Assembly: GCA_041394905.1 (NCBI GenBank)
Contig: JAWKHJ010000003.1
Coordinates: 62,001-126,000, forward strand
DNA length: 64,000 nucleotides
DNA from: RI-231 sp041394905
Lineage (GTDB): Bacteria; Acidobacteriota; Terriglobia; Bryobacterales; UBA6623
Direction: 5' to 3'
Part shown: piece after piece, positions 37,872 through 47,540 of the stretch
How positions within the stretch are numbered: position 1 is the stretch's first letter
Layout of the letters: each line of letters opens with the position of its first letter
Position numbers and translations under genes: made by a program
The notes under the pieces: model-generated
What the model saw: only the letters and a program-made list of their open reading frames with translations
Told to the model about the DNA's origin: nothing
Databases searched by the model: none

Positions 37872-39266
37872 CTACCCGCGATTCGCATATCGAGAATTCG
37901 GTCCGTGAGGCAGCCTGCCAAATCTAACTTGCCATGCGTTCGAGGCGCGGTCGGCGATGAGCCGGCGGTAGAGCCTGAGGAACTTTTGCTCGTCGGCGTC
38001 GGTGCACGGCCGAATGGCGGCGACGACTGGAGTAATTCGGTCCCTCCGGCGGACTTGAGCCAGGCTGCAGCCGCGGTCCTTGACGTCAAAGATCAACCCG
38101 CCCTCACCGGGCCGCACAAACTCCGGCAGACCGCCCATGTTGCTGGCCAACACAGGCTTGCGGGCGGCGAAAGCCTCATGGACAACGAGGGGCGCTACGT
38201 CGGGCCAAGTCGAAGGCACGACGAGAACATCGATGTTGGGGAGCACTCGCGGCATCTCCGGTCGGCGGAACGGACCCTCAAACGTAATGTTGGGGTTTCC
38301 TCGGGCGAGCTCGCGTAGGTGGAAGACGTACTCGGGGTCTTCCTCGAGCCCGCCGTAGATGCGCAGCTTGACGTTCTCGGGGAAGCGATTCTTCTGAAAG
38401 CCCTGAATCAGCAGGTGGACGCCTTTATGCGGGCGGACCTGCCCCATGAAGCCGAACCGCAACTCGCCGTCTGCGGGGCGGTCCTGGTAGCGCGACAGCC
38501 AGTCGAGGCGATGGCCGTAGGGCGAGATCTCGATGTCGATCGGCATTCCAGCGTCGCGGATCGAGCCGGCGATGTGCCGCGCCGGGGCCAGGAAGTGGTC
38601 GATGTGGCCAACGCCTTCGCGAATAACGCTGCGACGACGTTCGACGTCCACACCCCAGCCGCGCAGTCCCGGCATCCTCGTCGCAAGCCCAGGCTTGCGG
38701 ATGATCGAACCGTAGACCTTGTCCAGCAAAGCCTGCGACGAGACCCGCTGAAGCGCACGATACGAAGCGGAACCCTTCAGCAGACAGTCCTGGCAGTCGA
38801 GCGCAGAAACCTGACCGTTACAGATCTCGCCGTCGTGGCGCTTGAGCGTCAGGCGCGGACAGATCAGCCAGAAGTCGTGCAGCGTCATCACCGACGGCAG
38901 ACCCAGACTGTCAGGAACCTCGGCAATACGGGCCCCAAGCGCGTACATCGAGGTGATGTGCACGAGATCGGGCTTGAACTCGAGCAGGAACTCGCGCACC
39001 CGATCCGCGAGAAAAGGGTTGTCGAACAGATTGTGGGTGGGCTGTCCGGGCTGCTGCCAGCTCAGCTTGAGTCGGCGGACCGTGACGCCTTCCCATTCGT
39101 CTTCGGTGAAGCCGTGGTAGTAGCCAGGGTCCTTGACGGTCGCAATGCAAAGGACTTTGACGGAGTGCCCCGCCGCGAGCATACCGGACGCGATGGCGTG
39201 GGTGTTTTGCTCTATCCCCGCGTTCTGATTCGGGGGATAGAAGTGAGAGAGATAGGCGATGCGCAT
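37872..39266 (-). CDS. Glycosyltransferase family 4 with cysteine cluster
   Basis: This is a GT-B fold retaining glycosyltransferase of about 460 residues. I chose ATG 39266 because it gives the typical start MRIAYLSHFYPPNQNAGIEQ; an upstream in-frame ATG adds 23 atypical residues. The C-terminal nucleotide-sugar site reads RFGFMGQVRPHKGVHLLIQG and PLVVHEAFAARKPVLASNMG. A loop between beta strands carries four cysteines (FWLICPRL, ICNG, DCQDC) also found in the next gene. A frameshift near 38085 probably alters the last 70 residues. It would extend the repeat unit of the EPS. The sugar donor is not predictable. Confidence 0.88.
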   Translation of the reverse strand: MRIAYLSHFYPPNQNAGIEQNTHAIASGMLAAGHSVKVLCIATVKDPGYYHGFTEDEWEGVTVRRLKLSWQQPGQPTHNLFDNPFLADRVREFLLEFKPDLVHITSMYALGARIAEVPDSLGLPSVMTLHDFWLICPRLTLKRHDGEICNGQVSALDCQDCLLKGSASYRALQRVSSQALLDKVYGSIIRKPGLATRMPGLRGWGVDVERRRSVIREGVGHIDHFLAPARHIAGSIRDAGMPIDIEISPYGHRLDWLSRYQDRPADGELRFGFMGQVRPHKGVHLLIQGFQKNRFPENVKLRIYGGLEEDPEYVFHLRELARGNPNITFEGPFRRPEMPRVLPNIDVLVVPSTWPDVAPLVVHEAFAARKPVLASNMGGLPEFVRPGEGGLIFDVKDRGCSLAQVRRRDRITPVVAAIRPCTDADEQKFLRLYRRLIADRASNAWQVRFGRLPHGPNSRYANRG

Positions 39267-39347
39267 TGAAAGGCGAGCCTTGGACTCGCTTGCTCGTTCA
39301 ACTTTCGTCTTACACTCAGCGCGGATTGAGGTCAATAGGGCCCGCGA

Positions 39348-40754
39348 CTAGGCGGGTCCGGGGTCTGCAGTAGGGGCCGCCCATTGCTGACCGGTTGGAG
39401 CCGGCGCATGATGGGAAGCGTGGAGGGCTCCTCCATAGAGACTGAGCAACTCGTCGACTTCGTCCGTCACGGTACGAACCGTGGGAGTGGCCGAGCTCAG
39501 CTTTTCGAGCAAAGTCTCTTCGTCGAGTATACGCTCCATCCTCTCAGCGAGCGCGGCGGAGTCGCCTCGCGGGAAGCGAAGACCGTTGACGCCGTCGGCG
39601 ACGGCCTCGGCCATGCCTCCCAGGTCCGTAGCCAAAACCGGCGTCTTCGTTGCGAAGGCTTCGTGAATGACGAGCGGGAAGTCGTACCAAAGCGAGGGAA
39701 CGGTGAGAATGTCAAACGAACCGTAAACGTCGCCGCTGTTCTCACGATGGTAGACGCCTGCGAACTCGATCTCCGGCAGGCCTTTGGCGAGCTCGAGCAC
39801 ACGCGCCTTGTAGGAAGCGCTTTTGTCGAGGTTGCCGTAGATGATCACCTTGAAAGAGCCCGGGCGGCGTTCGTGGAGAAGACGCGCGGCTTGCAGCAGG
39901 ACGTGCACGCCTTTGGATTCGGAGATTTGGCCGACGAAGCCGAAACGCACGACGTCCGACGGCGTTTTTCCCGTGTAGCGATCCAGCCATTCAAGCTCAT
40001 GGCCGTAGGGCATCACATGAATCGGACGCGTAGCGCCGGCGTTGGCAAAGACGTCGCGGACGAATTTCGATGCAGTGATGCAAACATCCGGCCAGGTCAG
40101 CGCCTCACGCAGGAAGGCTTTGCGGTCCGTCATGTCGGCGGCGATGCCGCGAAAACCGCGCCGGCGGGTGACTTGCGGGTACTGCACCATCTTTTGCAGA
40201 AGCTGCGAGGCTGTGGCGTTGGGCAGCAGCGAGTGCGACCACTCGTAGGCCTTGCTGCCGCGCATCTGGCAAGCCAGGCACTCGGCCGGCGTTGTGTCGC
40301 CGGTGCAGTTCTCGCCGTCGCTGCGAAGCAGGTTGATCCTAGGGCACAGGAACCAGAAGTCCGTAAGGGACAGGACGAGCGGAAGGCCGGCAGCCTTGAT
40401 CTCGCGCAGAATGCCGGCGGAGAGGCGCTCGCAGGAAGTGACATGCACCAGATCCGGCCGGTTCTCGCGGAGGTACTCGGTCAGATAAACGGAAACTTCA
40501 GGGTTGTCGTAGAGGTACTTGCAAGGGTCCGGCGGACGCTTCCAGTTGAGTTGCAGCCGGCGGACGGGCACACCGTTGTGGGTCGAATCCTCGACGCCGT
40601 TGAAGGCGGCAGGTCCTCGATTCCAAGTGCCGCCACACATCACCTGGACGTCGTGGCCCCGGGATTGCAGCTCCGCGGCCAGTCCGGCCGTGTAGGATTC
40701 TGTTCCGCCCCAAGCCTGCGGCGGCATTCCGTTCGAGATCAGCAGAATCTTCAT
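39348..40754 (-). CDS. Glycosyltransferase family 4 with cysteine cluster
   Basis: This intact 468-residue GT4 enzyme starts MKILLISNGMPPQAWGGTES. The acceptor domain holds the same four-cysteine loop as its neighbour (FWFLCPRI, NCTG, ECLAC). The donor domain has RFGFVGQISESKGVHVLLQA and SLWYDFPLVIHEAFATKTPV, with the E of the GT4 motif. The last about 35 residues (GALHASHHAPAPTGQQW) are low complexity and likely disordered. It is a paralogue of the downstream gene (clear similarity over the whole length), so the two may add related sugars in sequence. Confidence 0.92.
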   Translation of the reverse strand: MKILLISNGMPPQAWGGTESYTAGLAAELQSRGHDVQVMCGGTWNRGPAAFNGVEDSTHNGVPVRRLQLNWKRPPDPCKYLYDNPEVSVYLTEYLRENRPDLVHVTSCERLSAGILREIKAAGLPLVLSLTDFWFLCPRINLLRSDGENCTGDTTPAECLACQMRGSKAYEWSHSLLPNATASQLLQKMVQYPQVTRRRGFRGIAADMTDRKAFLREALTWPDVCITASKFVRDVFANAGATRPIHVMPYGHELEWLDRYTGKTPSDVVRFGFVGQISESKGVHVLLQAARLLHERRPGSFKVIIYGNLDKSASYKARVLELAKGLPEIEFAGVYHRENSGDVYGSFDILTVPSLWYDFPLVIHEAFATKTPVLATDLGGMAEAVADGVNGLRFPRGDSAALAERMERILDEETLLEKLSSATPTVRTVTDEVDELLSLYGGALHASHHAPAPTGQQWAAPTADPGPA

Positions 40755-40773
40755 GGTGCAGTCTCCCCCGTTC

Positions 40774-41988
40774 CTAGCGCCGGTAGGCCGACAGCACCTT
40801 CGTAACTCCTTCGATGACGTCGTAAACGTCGTCTTCGCTCATGCCCGGTGTGCACGGCAGCGAGAAGATCGTCTCGCCAACAGCATGGGCGTGCGGGAAG
40901 TCGTCCGGCTGGTAGCCGAAGCGCTCCGCGTAGTAGGGATGCGTGTGCAGCGCGCGGTAGTGGATAGCCGCGCCAATGTTCTCCGCTAGCAGCGCCTCGA
41001 CGATCTGGTTGCGGCAGACGGTGTAGGCTGCTGGGTCGATGCGCAAAATGTACAGATGAAGCGCGTGGCGGTCGAGGACGCCGTCGGGGCGCGGCTGGCG
41101 ACGCACGTCGCTGAACTCGGCGAAGGCGGCGTCATAGATCTTGGCGTAGCGCTCGCGGATCTCCCAGTAGTCTTCCTGCTTGCGTAGCTGGTGCAGGCCG
41201 AGCGAGGCTTGCAGGTCGGTGAGGTTGTACTTGTAGCCGGGTACGACCACGTGGCTGAGCTTGAGCGAGCCGCCGCTGTAGCGCTTCCAGGCGTCGCCGG
41301 TGAGGCCGTGCTGGCTATAGACACGGATCTTCTCGGCGAGGTCCGGGTCGTTGACGGCGACTGCGCCGCCCTCGGCGGTGGTGAGGTTCTTGTTGGCGTA
41401 GAAGCTGAAGCAGGTCGGGTTTTCGCCGTCTCCGATCGGGCGGCCTTTGTAGCGCGCGCCGATAGCGTGGGCTGCGTCTTCGATCAGCAGCAGCCCGCGG
41501 TCGCGGGCAAGCGCGCGGAACGCGTCGAGGTCGACCGGCAAGCCGCCGAAGTGAACCGGAATGATCGCCTTGGTCTTGGGAGTGATGGCGCGCTCGACCG
41601 CCTGGACATCAAGGTTGAGCGTACTCTCGTCGATGTCGGCGAAACGCGGAGTGGCGCCCTGGTGTACGACCGAGTTGGCCGTCGCGCCAAAAGTGAGCGC
41701 GGTCGTAATGACTTCGTCGCCGGGCCCGATGCCACCGGCAATGAGGCTAAGGTGCAGGCCCGCCGTGCACGAACTGGTGGAAAGAACGTGCTTGGCGCCG
41801 ACATAGGCGGAAAGCTCTTTCTCGAACTGAAGGACCTTGGGCCCCGCGCCGATCCATCCGCTGCGGAGAGTCGCGACGACTTCGTCGATCTCCTCTTCGC
41901 CCAGAGCCGGCCCCCCGAAAGGAAGGAAGCGGTTGCGGACGGGCGAGCCGCCGTCAACCGCCAGCTTCGTCTTCACTGCAGTCTCCAT
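40774..41988 (-). CDS. DegT/DnrJ/EryC1/StrS aminotransferase
   Basis: This is a PLP-dependent sugar aminotransferase of 404 residues from ATG 41988 (METAVKTKLAVDGGSPVRNR). The upstream in-frame start would add an atypical stretch. The PLP lysine lies in CFSFYANKNLTTAEGG, the ring-stacking region in LSTSSCTAGLHLSLIAG, and the metal-free phosphate site in LIEDAAHAIGARYKG. QHGLTGDAWKRYSGG and YNLTDLQASLGLHQL are family marks. It transfers an amino group to a 4-keto or 3-keto NDP-sugar, so the EPS probably contains an amino-deoxy sugar. No 4,6-dehydratase that makes the keto-sugar is in the window; it must be elsewhere. Confidence 0.93.
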   Translation of the reverse strand: METAVKTKLAVDGGSPVRNRFLPFGGPALGEEEIDEVVATLRSGWIGAGPKVLQFEKELSAYVGAKHVLSTSSCTAGLHLSLIAGGIGPGDEVITTALTFGATANSVVHQGATPRFADIDESTLNLDVQAVERAITPKTKAIIPVHFGGLPVDLDAFRALARDRGLLLIEDAAHAIGARYKGRPIGDGENPTCFSFYANKNLTTAEGGAVAVNDPDLAEKIRVYSQHGLTGDAWKRYSGGSLKLSHVVVPGYKYNLTDLQASLGLHQLRKQEDYWEIRERYAKIYDAAFAEFSDVRRQPRPDGVLDRHALHLYILRIDPAAYTVCRNQIVEALLAENIGAAIHYRALHTHPYYAERFGYQPDDFPHAHAVGETIFSLPCTPGMSEDDVYDVIEGVTKVLSAYRR

Positions 41989-42028
41989 TCCGAATACTCC
42001 TAATTCCAGACGATACGTAGAACCCCGC

Positions 42029-43090
42029 CTACGCACGCCCAGCGTTCGGCGCGGACCACATGCGGACCGCGCGTTGCGCCAAGCGAATGTCTAGCTTCAA
42101 TAGAAAGGCGAGCACTTGGCTCTTCACATCCGATGGAAGAGTCCTCTTTGCACGCCCAATGCACTCGGCCGCGAACTCGAGCTCGGAATTGTTCGCCACA
42201 TAGCCGACGCCAACCAGCCTCAGGAGGCGCGCCTGCTCATGCGCGGGCAGTGCGGCAAAGGCCGCACTCTCGATCGCACGATGCTGCAACGCCGTAAAAC
42301 CGTAGAGATCATTCCGCAATAGCTCGTAGAAGAACCGTGCGCGCGGCTCGAGCCCCATCGCAGCGAAGCGGTCGGTTTCCGCGACGCGCATCTTGGTGCG
42401 AAACAGCGAGCCGATGCGGCGTTCGGACGGCATGGTGGCCGTCATGTTGGCGTCGTGCTGGCGATACCAAACCGTTGGAATCGCCACGCGGCCAAATGGG
42501 CCGGCCTCAGCCAGGCGCAGATAGAAATCGTAGTCCTGGCACCAGAAAATCGTCTCGTCGTAGCGAATCGAATACCGATCGAGCGCGCTACGCCGCTCTA
42601 CAATGCTGGCGCCGGTGCCAAAAAGAGGATTGGAGATCAGGTCCGGCAAAATGTCACCTTCGGGCGGCACGGGGATCAGATCGCGAAAACGCTTGATCTC
42701 CTTGCCCTCAGGCGTGCAATATACACCGTCTCCGTAAACAGCGACCAAAGACGGGTTTTGGCGCAGTTTCTCCACCCGGGCTGCGAGACTGTCGGGCGTG
42801 TACCAGTCGTCGACGTCGAGAGTGGTGATGAACTCACCCCGCGCCTCGTCGAGTCCGCGATTGAGTGCGGCTGCTTGGCCAGCGTTGACCTGATGAAAAT
42901 AGCGGACCCGAGGGTCGGAATAAGATTGCGCAATCGCAGCCGTGTCGTCGGTCGAGCCGTCATCGACGAACACTAGTTCCCATTCGGCGTGCGTTTGCTC
43001 GAAAAGGCTGTCGATCGCTTGGCGCAGATACTGGCGGCCGTTGTAAGCCGGCATGATCACGCTGACTAGGTTGGGCTGCGCGGTCGACAT
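42029..43090 (-). CDS. Glycosyltransferase family 2
   Basis: This intact 353-residue GT-A fold enzyme has an N-terminal catalytic domain with VSVIMPAYNGRQYLRQAIDS, the first acidic motif VFVDDGSTDD, and the DXD-like TTLDVDDWYTPDSLAARVEK. The middle part has GTGASIVERRSALDRYSIRY and FWCQDYDFYLRLAEAGPFGR, and the C-terminal third is helical. It is cytoplasmic, with no membrane helix. It starts 3 bp after the stop of the preceding GT2 gene, and most likely adds one sugar to the lipid-linked EPS repeat unit. Confidence 0.92.
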   Translation of the reverse strand: MSTAQPNLVSVIMPAYNGRQYLRQAIDSLFEQTHAEWELVFVDDGSTDDTAAIAQSYSDPRVRYFHQVNAGQAAALNRGLDEARGEFITTLDVDDWYTPDSLAARVEKLRQNPSLVAVYGDGVYCTPEGKEIKRFRDLIPVPPEGDILPDLISNPLFGTGASIVERRSALDRYSIRYDETIFWCQDYDFYLRLAEAGPFGRVAIPTVWYRQHDANMTATMPSERRIGSLFRTKMRVAETDRFAAMGLEPRARFFYELLRNDLYGFTALQHRAIESAAFAALPAHEQARLLRLVGVGYVANNSELEFAAECIGRAKRTLPSDVKSQVLAFLLKLDIRLAQRAVRMWSAPNAGRA

Positions 43091-43093
43091 GGC

Positions 43094-44116
43094 TCAACTC
43101 TTCGAGGCCGAACGAACGGGCTCGGATAAGCTCGGCCTCCCGGGCTCGCCGAGTTCCTGTAATCCGGCGCGCAAGCCCCGGTGGAGCTCGGCGCCAAGCG
43201 ACCAACGATAGAACGGGCGCGTAAGCGCATCCCAGGGCGACAACGCGCCCGTCAAGCGCGCCAGACCACGGAGCAAGATGCGAATCGGCGCGAGAGACGA
43301 CACTTTGCGGAGAAGCTTGCGGACGATCAGGTGCGAAGAGTCCTTGCTGAAGTCAATGGGCCACTTGTCCTCAAACATCGGCAGGCTAGGACCAACTGCC
43401 GGGTGCGTTTGGACCAAGGCAGGCGCCATGCGGGCGATCTTGTAGCAGCGTTCGAGGGCGTTATCGAAAGTATGGAAATTGTAGTCGCGATGAACCAACA
43501 ACGCGCGCCCACTGCGCCAAGACCGGACGCCGTGACGAAAGGCCCTGTAGCCCAGATCGACATCGCCCCAGGTCGCGGCTGGGTCGCCGACCGGATTCCC
43601 GAGGCCCCCGATGGCGAAGAAGACGTCCCGCGGCAGCGAAACGTTGTTGGTCACGCAAGCGGTAAACGGGACTTCTACCTCGCGCTCGAAAGGCGGCCTG
43701 TCGGCGTTGATCTCGGCGTGAATGCGGTGGAAGCGTGAGACCGGGTTTTCGAGATCCGGAAGGTACGAGCCCATGCCCAACCGCGGCTCCGGAGCCGAAT
43801 GCAGCTCGACCAAACCTTCGAGATAAGAAGGGCCAAAGGTGATGTCGTCGTCCACGATGACGATCACTTCGCCAGCGGCCGCCTCCGCGCCGGCCATCCG
43901 CGCTTGTGTAGCGCCGCTATTTTGCTGGCGCAACACTTGCAGTTGAAACGGCCAGTCCTCGGCGAGTACCCGTGGCGTTTCGTCCGTAGAGCCATCGTCG
44001 ACGACAATGACCTCGTAGTCAGGAATGGGCAGCGTTTGCGCGCTCAACGAGTCGAGCGCTTCGCGCAGACTGTCCGCTCGATTGTAGGTCGCCAATATGA
44101 CGCTGATCTTCAGCAC
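43094..44116 (-). CDS. Glycosyltransferase family 2
   Basis: This GT2 enzyme has 340 residues from GTG 44116 (MLKISVILATYNRADSLREA). I chose this start because it fits the family start and overlaps the upstream stop by 7 bp. Motifs are VIVVDDGSTDETPR, VIVIVDDDITFGPSYL (DXD) and TACVTNNVSLPRDVFFAIGG, followed by DVDLGYRAFRHGV, the acceptor loop with the catalytic base region. The C-terminal part is basic and helical. It probably acts on the EPS repeat unit. Confidence 0.9.
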   Translation of the reverse strand: MLKISVILATYNRADSLREALDSLSAQTLPIPDYEVIVVDDGSTDETPRVLAEDWPFQLQVLRQQNSGATQARMAGAEAAAGEVIVIVDDDITFGPSYLEGLVELHSAPEPRLGMGSYLPDLENPVSRFHRIHAEINADRPPFEREVEVPFTACVTNNVSLPRDVFFAIGGLGNPVGDPAATWGDVDLGYRAFRHGVRSWRSGRALLVHRDYNFHTFDNALERCYKIARMAPALVQTHPAVGPSLPMFEDKWPIDFSKDSSHLIVRKLLRKVSSLAPIRILLRGLARLTGALSPWDALTRPFYRWSLGAELHRGLRAGLQELGEPGRPSLSEPVRSASKS

Positions 44117-45096
44117 GAGCCTCCCTCGGCGGACGACTTGGGGGGCCCGAAACAAGCGAGCGCCACATCAGGCCCCATTGGCCCGAAACGTCCGAAGAAG
44201 AAGTCGCGAATGGCGAGGATGTTCGCGTCGCGCTTGCGAAAGAAGCCGGCGCGGCGATATTTCGGCTTGAGCGTCCAGGCACCGATCGTGCGCACTGTTC
44301 GGCCCAAGATGCGGATGCAACGCGTCCAACGCGCGAGCCCGCTCGAGTGTGTCCAGAAAAATAGCAACTGGTTCCGGGTCATGTAATACGTGGTGAGCGG
44401 GGATCCGACGCCGGCTTTTGCCGACACTTTGTGCCACACATAGGAATTGGGCACATTCCACTCTTGATAACCAGCAGCCAAGCCTCGTCGACTCCATTCG
44501 GCGTCTTCATATCCGCCTAAATGGAATCGTTCGTCCAAAAGGCCAACTTTGTCAAGATAGTCCCGTCTTACTAGTACTGCGCAACCATCCATGTAATCAA
44601 CAGGATAGGGCTCGGAGGCGCGATGAATTTCTTGCGCTTCATCCATTTCGCCGCGTCGCCGGTGATAGATCGTGGCGCCGTCCCAATCGATGACGCTGCC
44701 ACAGCCGGCAATCCTCAAGCGATCACTGTAGAAGTATTGCTTTGGACCTATGACACCAGCACTCGGCGTTGCTTCGGCATGGTCGACCAGACGGGTCAGC
44801 GCCTCGGGATGGATGATGGTGTCATTGTTGAGCAGAAATACATAGTCGGCGCCGGCTTCCAAGCAGTGCTTCATGCCGACGTTGTTTCCGCCGGTGTATC
44901 CGAGATTCGCGCCGGTCTCGACGATCTCGACGTTGGGAAACTCCGCGCGTACGGCATCGACGGTACCGTCGGAAGAGTCGTTGTCGACCAGCAGTATCCG
45001 GAAATTCGGATACGTCATCTCCAGCACAGAGCGAATGCACTCGAGGGTGTCTTCGCGGCCGTTCCAGTTGACGAGGATGATATAGACGAGAGGCAT
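44110..45096 (-). CDS. Glycosyltransferase family 2, rhamnosyltransferase-like
   Basis: This intact 328-residue GT-A enzyme starts MPLVYIILVNWNGREDTLEC and has LLVDNDSSDGTVDAVR, ANLGYTGGNNVGMKH and FLLNNDTIIHPEALTRLVDH. The D-x-D equivalent is the NNDT motif. YMDGCAVLVRRDYLDKVGLL and GYEDAEWSRRGLAAGYQEW follow. This pattern is seen in WbbL-type rhamnosyltransferases. It overlaps the next gene's start by 7 bp. The donor is unproven. Confidence 0.92.
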   Translation of the reverse strand: MPLVYIILVNWNGREDTLECIRSVLEMTYPNFRILLVDNDSSDGTVDAVRAEFPNVEIVETGANLGYTGGNNVGMKHCLEAGADYVFLLNNDTIIHPEALTRLVDHAEATPSAGVIGPKQYFYSDRLRIAGCGSVIDWDGATIYHRRRGEMDEAQEIHRASEPYPVDYMDGCAVLVRRDYLDKVGLLDERFHLGGYEDAEWSRRGLAAGYQEWNVPNSYVWHKVSAKAGVGSPLTTYYMTRNQLLFFWTHSSGLARWTRCIRILGRTVRTIGAWTLKPKYRRAGFFRKRDANILAIRDFFFGRFGPMGPDVALACFGPPKSSAEGGSC

Positions 45097-45143
45097 GAGG
45101 ATGTCTCAGACTTTCGGAGGGTAGTAAGCCAGATGCTAGCGAG

Positions 45144-45985
45144 CTAGCCCCAAGGCGACAGCCGCTTGACGAGTGCGGCGTGGTCGTCGGGACGGCAGGC
45201 GATCCAGCCGCCGTTGTGAATGTCCGTCACCGACTCGAGCAAGGGCGAGCCGTCGAGAGCGCTGAAGCGCCCGCCGGCTTCCTGCAGGATCAGACCCGCG
45301 GCGGCGAAGTCCCAAACCGGGGCGCGTCCGCCGTCGCCGCCCAGAAAGAAGGCGCCGTCGAAGACTCCGGTCGCCACGCAGGCGAGCTTGGAGGCCAAAG
45401 CGCCGGACGGGATGAGCTCGGCGTCGGCGAAATCGCCGCGCACTTGCTCGAAACGGGGCTCACGCCATTGACGCGGGCTCACGGCCAAACGCAGCGGCCC
45501 GGCCTTCGAGAAAGCCGGCAAGCGCAGCGGCTCGCCGTTGAGCGTCGCACCTCGCCGCGCACGGCGCAGAAGCGTTGACGCCGGGCGGAAAGTCCAACAT
45601 GCCGAGCACCGGGCGGCGCTGCTCCGCCAAGGCGACCGAGATCGAGAAACCGTCGCGACCTTCGACGAATTCCTTCGTGCCGTCGATCGGGTCGATGACG
45701 AAACACCAATCGTTCGCGAGCCGCGCGGCGTCGTTCTCAGTCTCTTCGGCGAGAACAGGCACTTCGGGGAAGGCTTCCCGCAGAGCGCTGACCAGCCGCC
45801 GCTCGACGGCGGCATCGAGATCCGAGACGAAAGTCGCGTCCTCCGTCGGCGCGCACCTTTTCGCGGACTTCGCCGAGCGGGGCCTCGCGCAGCATTGCGC
45901 TACAGGCGTCCAGCGTGGGCGCGAGCGTGAGGGCGACGCGTTCGAGGAAAACGCCGCGATCCGCGATTGCAGCAACAGCAGACAT
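45144..45985 (-). CDS. Inositol-monophosphatase-fold phosphatase, CysQ-like (frameshifted)
   Basis: This is a Mg-dependent, Li-sensitive type phosphatase of about 280 residues. From ATG 45985 it reads MSAVAAIADRGVFLERVALT. After a shift near 45850 come VSDLDAAVERRLVSALREAF, the metal site VLAEETEND, then CFVIDPIDGTKEFVEGRDGF. After a shift near 45540, the C-terminal metal site APVWDFAAAGLILQEAGG and the end CRPDDHAALVKRLSP. DPIDGTKEF is typical of the CysQ (3'-phosphoadenosine 5'-phosphate phosphatase) branch. In an EPS locus it could instead dephosphorylate a sugar phosphate or clear PAP from sulfation. It sits 11 bp downstream of the DUF4301 gene. Confidence 0.82.
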
Positions 45986-45996
45986 CACATAGGGCC

Positions 45997-47522
45997 CTAG
46001 GGGCGCGCCACCTTTTCGAGCAGGTCGAGCACTTTCTTGACCGCACGGAAGGTCTCGCGCGGAGCTTCGAGGAAGACGGTGTTCCACTCGGCCATCGCGC
46101 CGTTCCACAGGCCGGTGCGCTCGAGCACGCGCACGGGCTCGCCGCGCCAGTGCTTCTCGAGCACATACCACTTCATCGGCCGCTTGGAAGCGGGCGAGAT
46201 CGAATGGCCGCCCACGGAAGTCGCGCAAGCTGCACGCGATGTCGGCCGGGTTGAAGAACGGAGCAGACTCCCAAATCGCGCGGCTCTTCGTCGTCGAGAT
46301 CGACCTCCGGCTTGTCGACGATGCGCAGCCGCTCGCTCCTCGGGCGTCTTGATCCAAACCGGCCTCTCCGGGGTGGCCGCCGTTGGGGATCACCGCGCAG
46401 ACCCGCAAGGGACGGTTGAGGCGGTCGAAGAGGAAGCCACGCTTCTCCGAGCGGGCCATGCCTTCCCAGGATTCGGCAGCGGCACGCCAAGCCGGACGGT
46501 GAGCAACTCGCTGCCGTCGCGCAGGATATCATCGTCGTCGGCCTGCGAAAGCGCCGTCAGGCAGGCGTGAATCTTGGCCTCGATCTGCAACAGCACGCCG
46601 CCAAGCACGCGTTTTTGCGACGAGACGAAGGTGTGCATCGAATCAGGCAGCACGTTGTCGACCGTGCGCACGAAGACGAAGTCGCCGCGCAACGCGCTGA
46701 GGTTTTCGATGGTGGCGCCATGCCCAGCGGGGCGCAGCACCAGCGCGCTGCTCTCGTCGCGCAAAAGCTCACCGGAGGCGTCGAGCGCAACGGTGCGGCT
46801 GGCCGAAGATTGGAGTGAGACGTCGGTCTTGATGCGCAGGTTTGCGCTCTCGAACTTGTGGCCGGCGACATCCAAGTGGCGGCATACCTGCTCAGCATGC
46901 TCTGCGGCCACCACCGCATGCACGTGGACGCGATTGCCGTAGCCGGCGGCGTAGCGTACCGCCTCGGCGACGTGCTCTTCCGCGGCGTGCGCACGCCGTC
47001 CGGGTAGGGCATGGAACGGCATCAGGCCTTAGGCAGATCGGCCATTCCGAGCCCGTCGGCATCCAAGATCGCTTCGGCCAGCGGGCGCCAGTCGCCATTG
47101 CAGGCGAGTTGGACTGCGTCGCCGCCGCGCTTGCGCATGGCGGCATCCAAGGCCGGAAATAGCGCCAGCTCGGGCAAGCGCTCGCAGAAAGCTCGCGTTT
47201 GCTCCTGATCGCCTGTCTCGAACATTTGGAACATGCGGCTGGCTGAACCGGCCGCAACGATGAACTTCGAGATCTGGCGGCGCCAGGCGTCGTCCCAGTA
47301 GACGCGAGCAGCGGCGCGGGCTTCTTCGTCATCCAGTCGCAGAACGCCGTCGCCGACGGTGCAAGGCCGCGCCAGTTCGAGCGGCCGCGGACCGTCGCGC
47401 AGCACGTGAAGCTCTTCGGCGGCGTCCTCGGCGGGCTTTCCGATGTTGCGCAGCTCCGCGATGTCCTGCTCGGTGAAGGACTCAGAGATGGTACGGGTAT
47501 AAGCTGTGTTGGCGATAACCAT
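45997..47522 (-). CDS. DUF4301 protein, candidate sugar-nucleotide pyrophosphorylase (frameshifted)
   Basis: This protein of about 505 residues matches what I know as DUF4301. The N-terminal part has FTEQDIAELRNIGKPAEDA, CTVGDGVLRLDDEEARAAA and a glycine/serine-rich loop ISKFIVAAGSASRMFQMF. The middle has LMPFHALPG-like, RPAGHGATIENLSALRGD and FVFVRTVDNVLPDSMHTF. The C-terminal part has APFFNPADIACSLRDFRG and GLWNGAMAEWNTVFLEAPRE. Three features resemble UDP-sugar pyrophosphorylases: an early A-x-G-x-x-x-R-M loop, a G-H-G motif, and a late D-N motif. My inference is a nucleotidyltransferase that charges a sugar 1-phosphate. Shifts lie near 47030, 46490, 46330 and 46220. The function of the family has not been established to my knowledge. 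Confidence 0.75.
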
Positions 47523-47540
47523 GAGCAGAGAGCATGCGGC

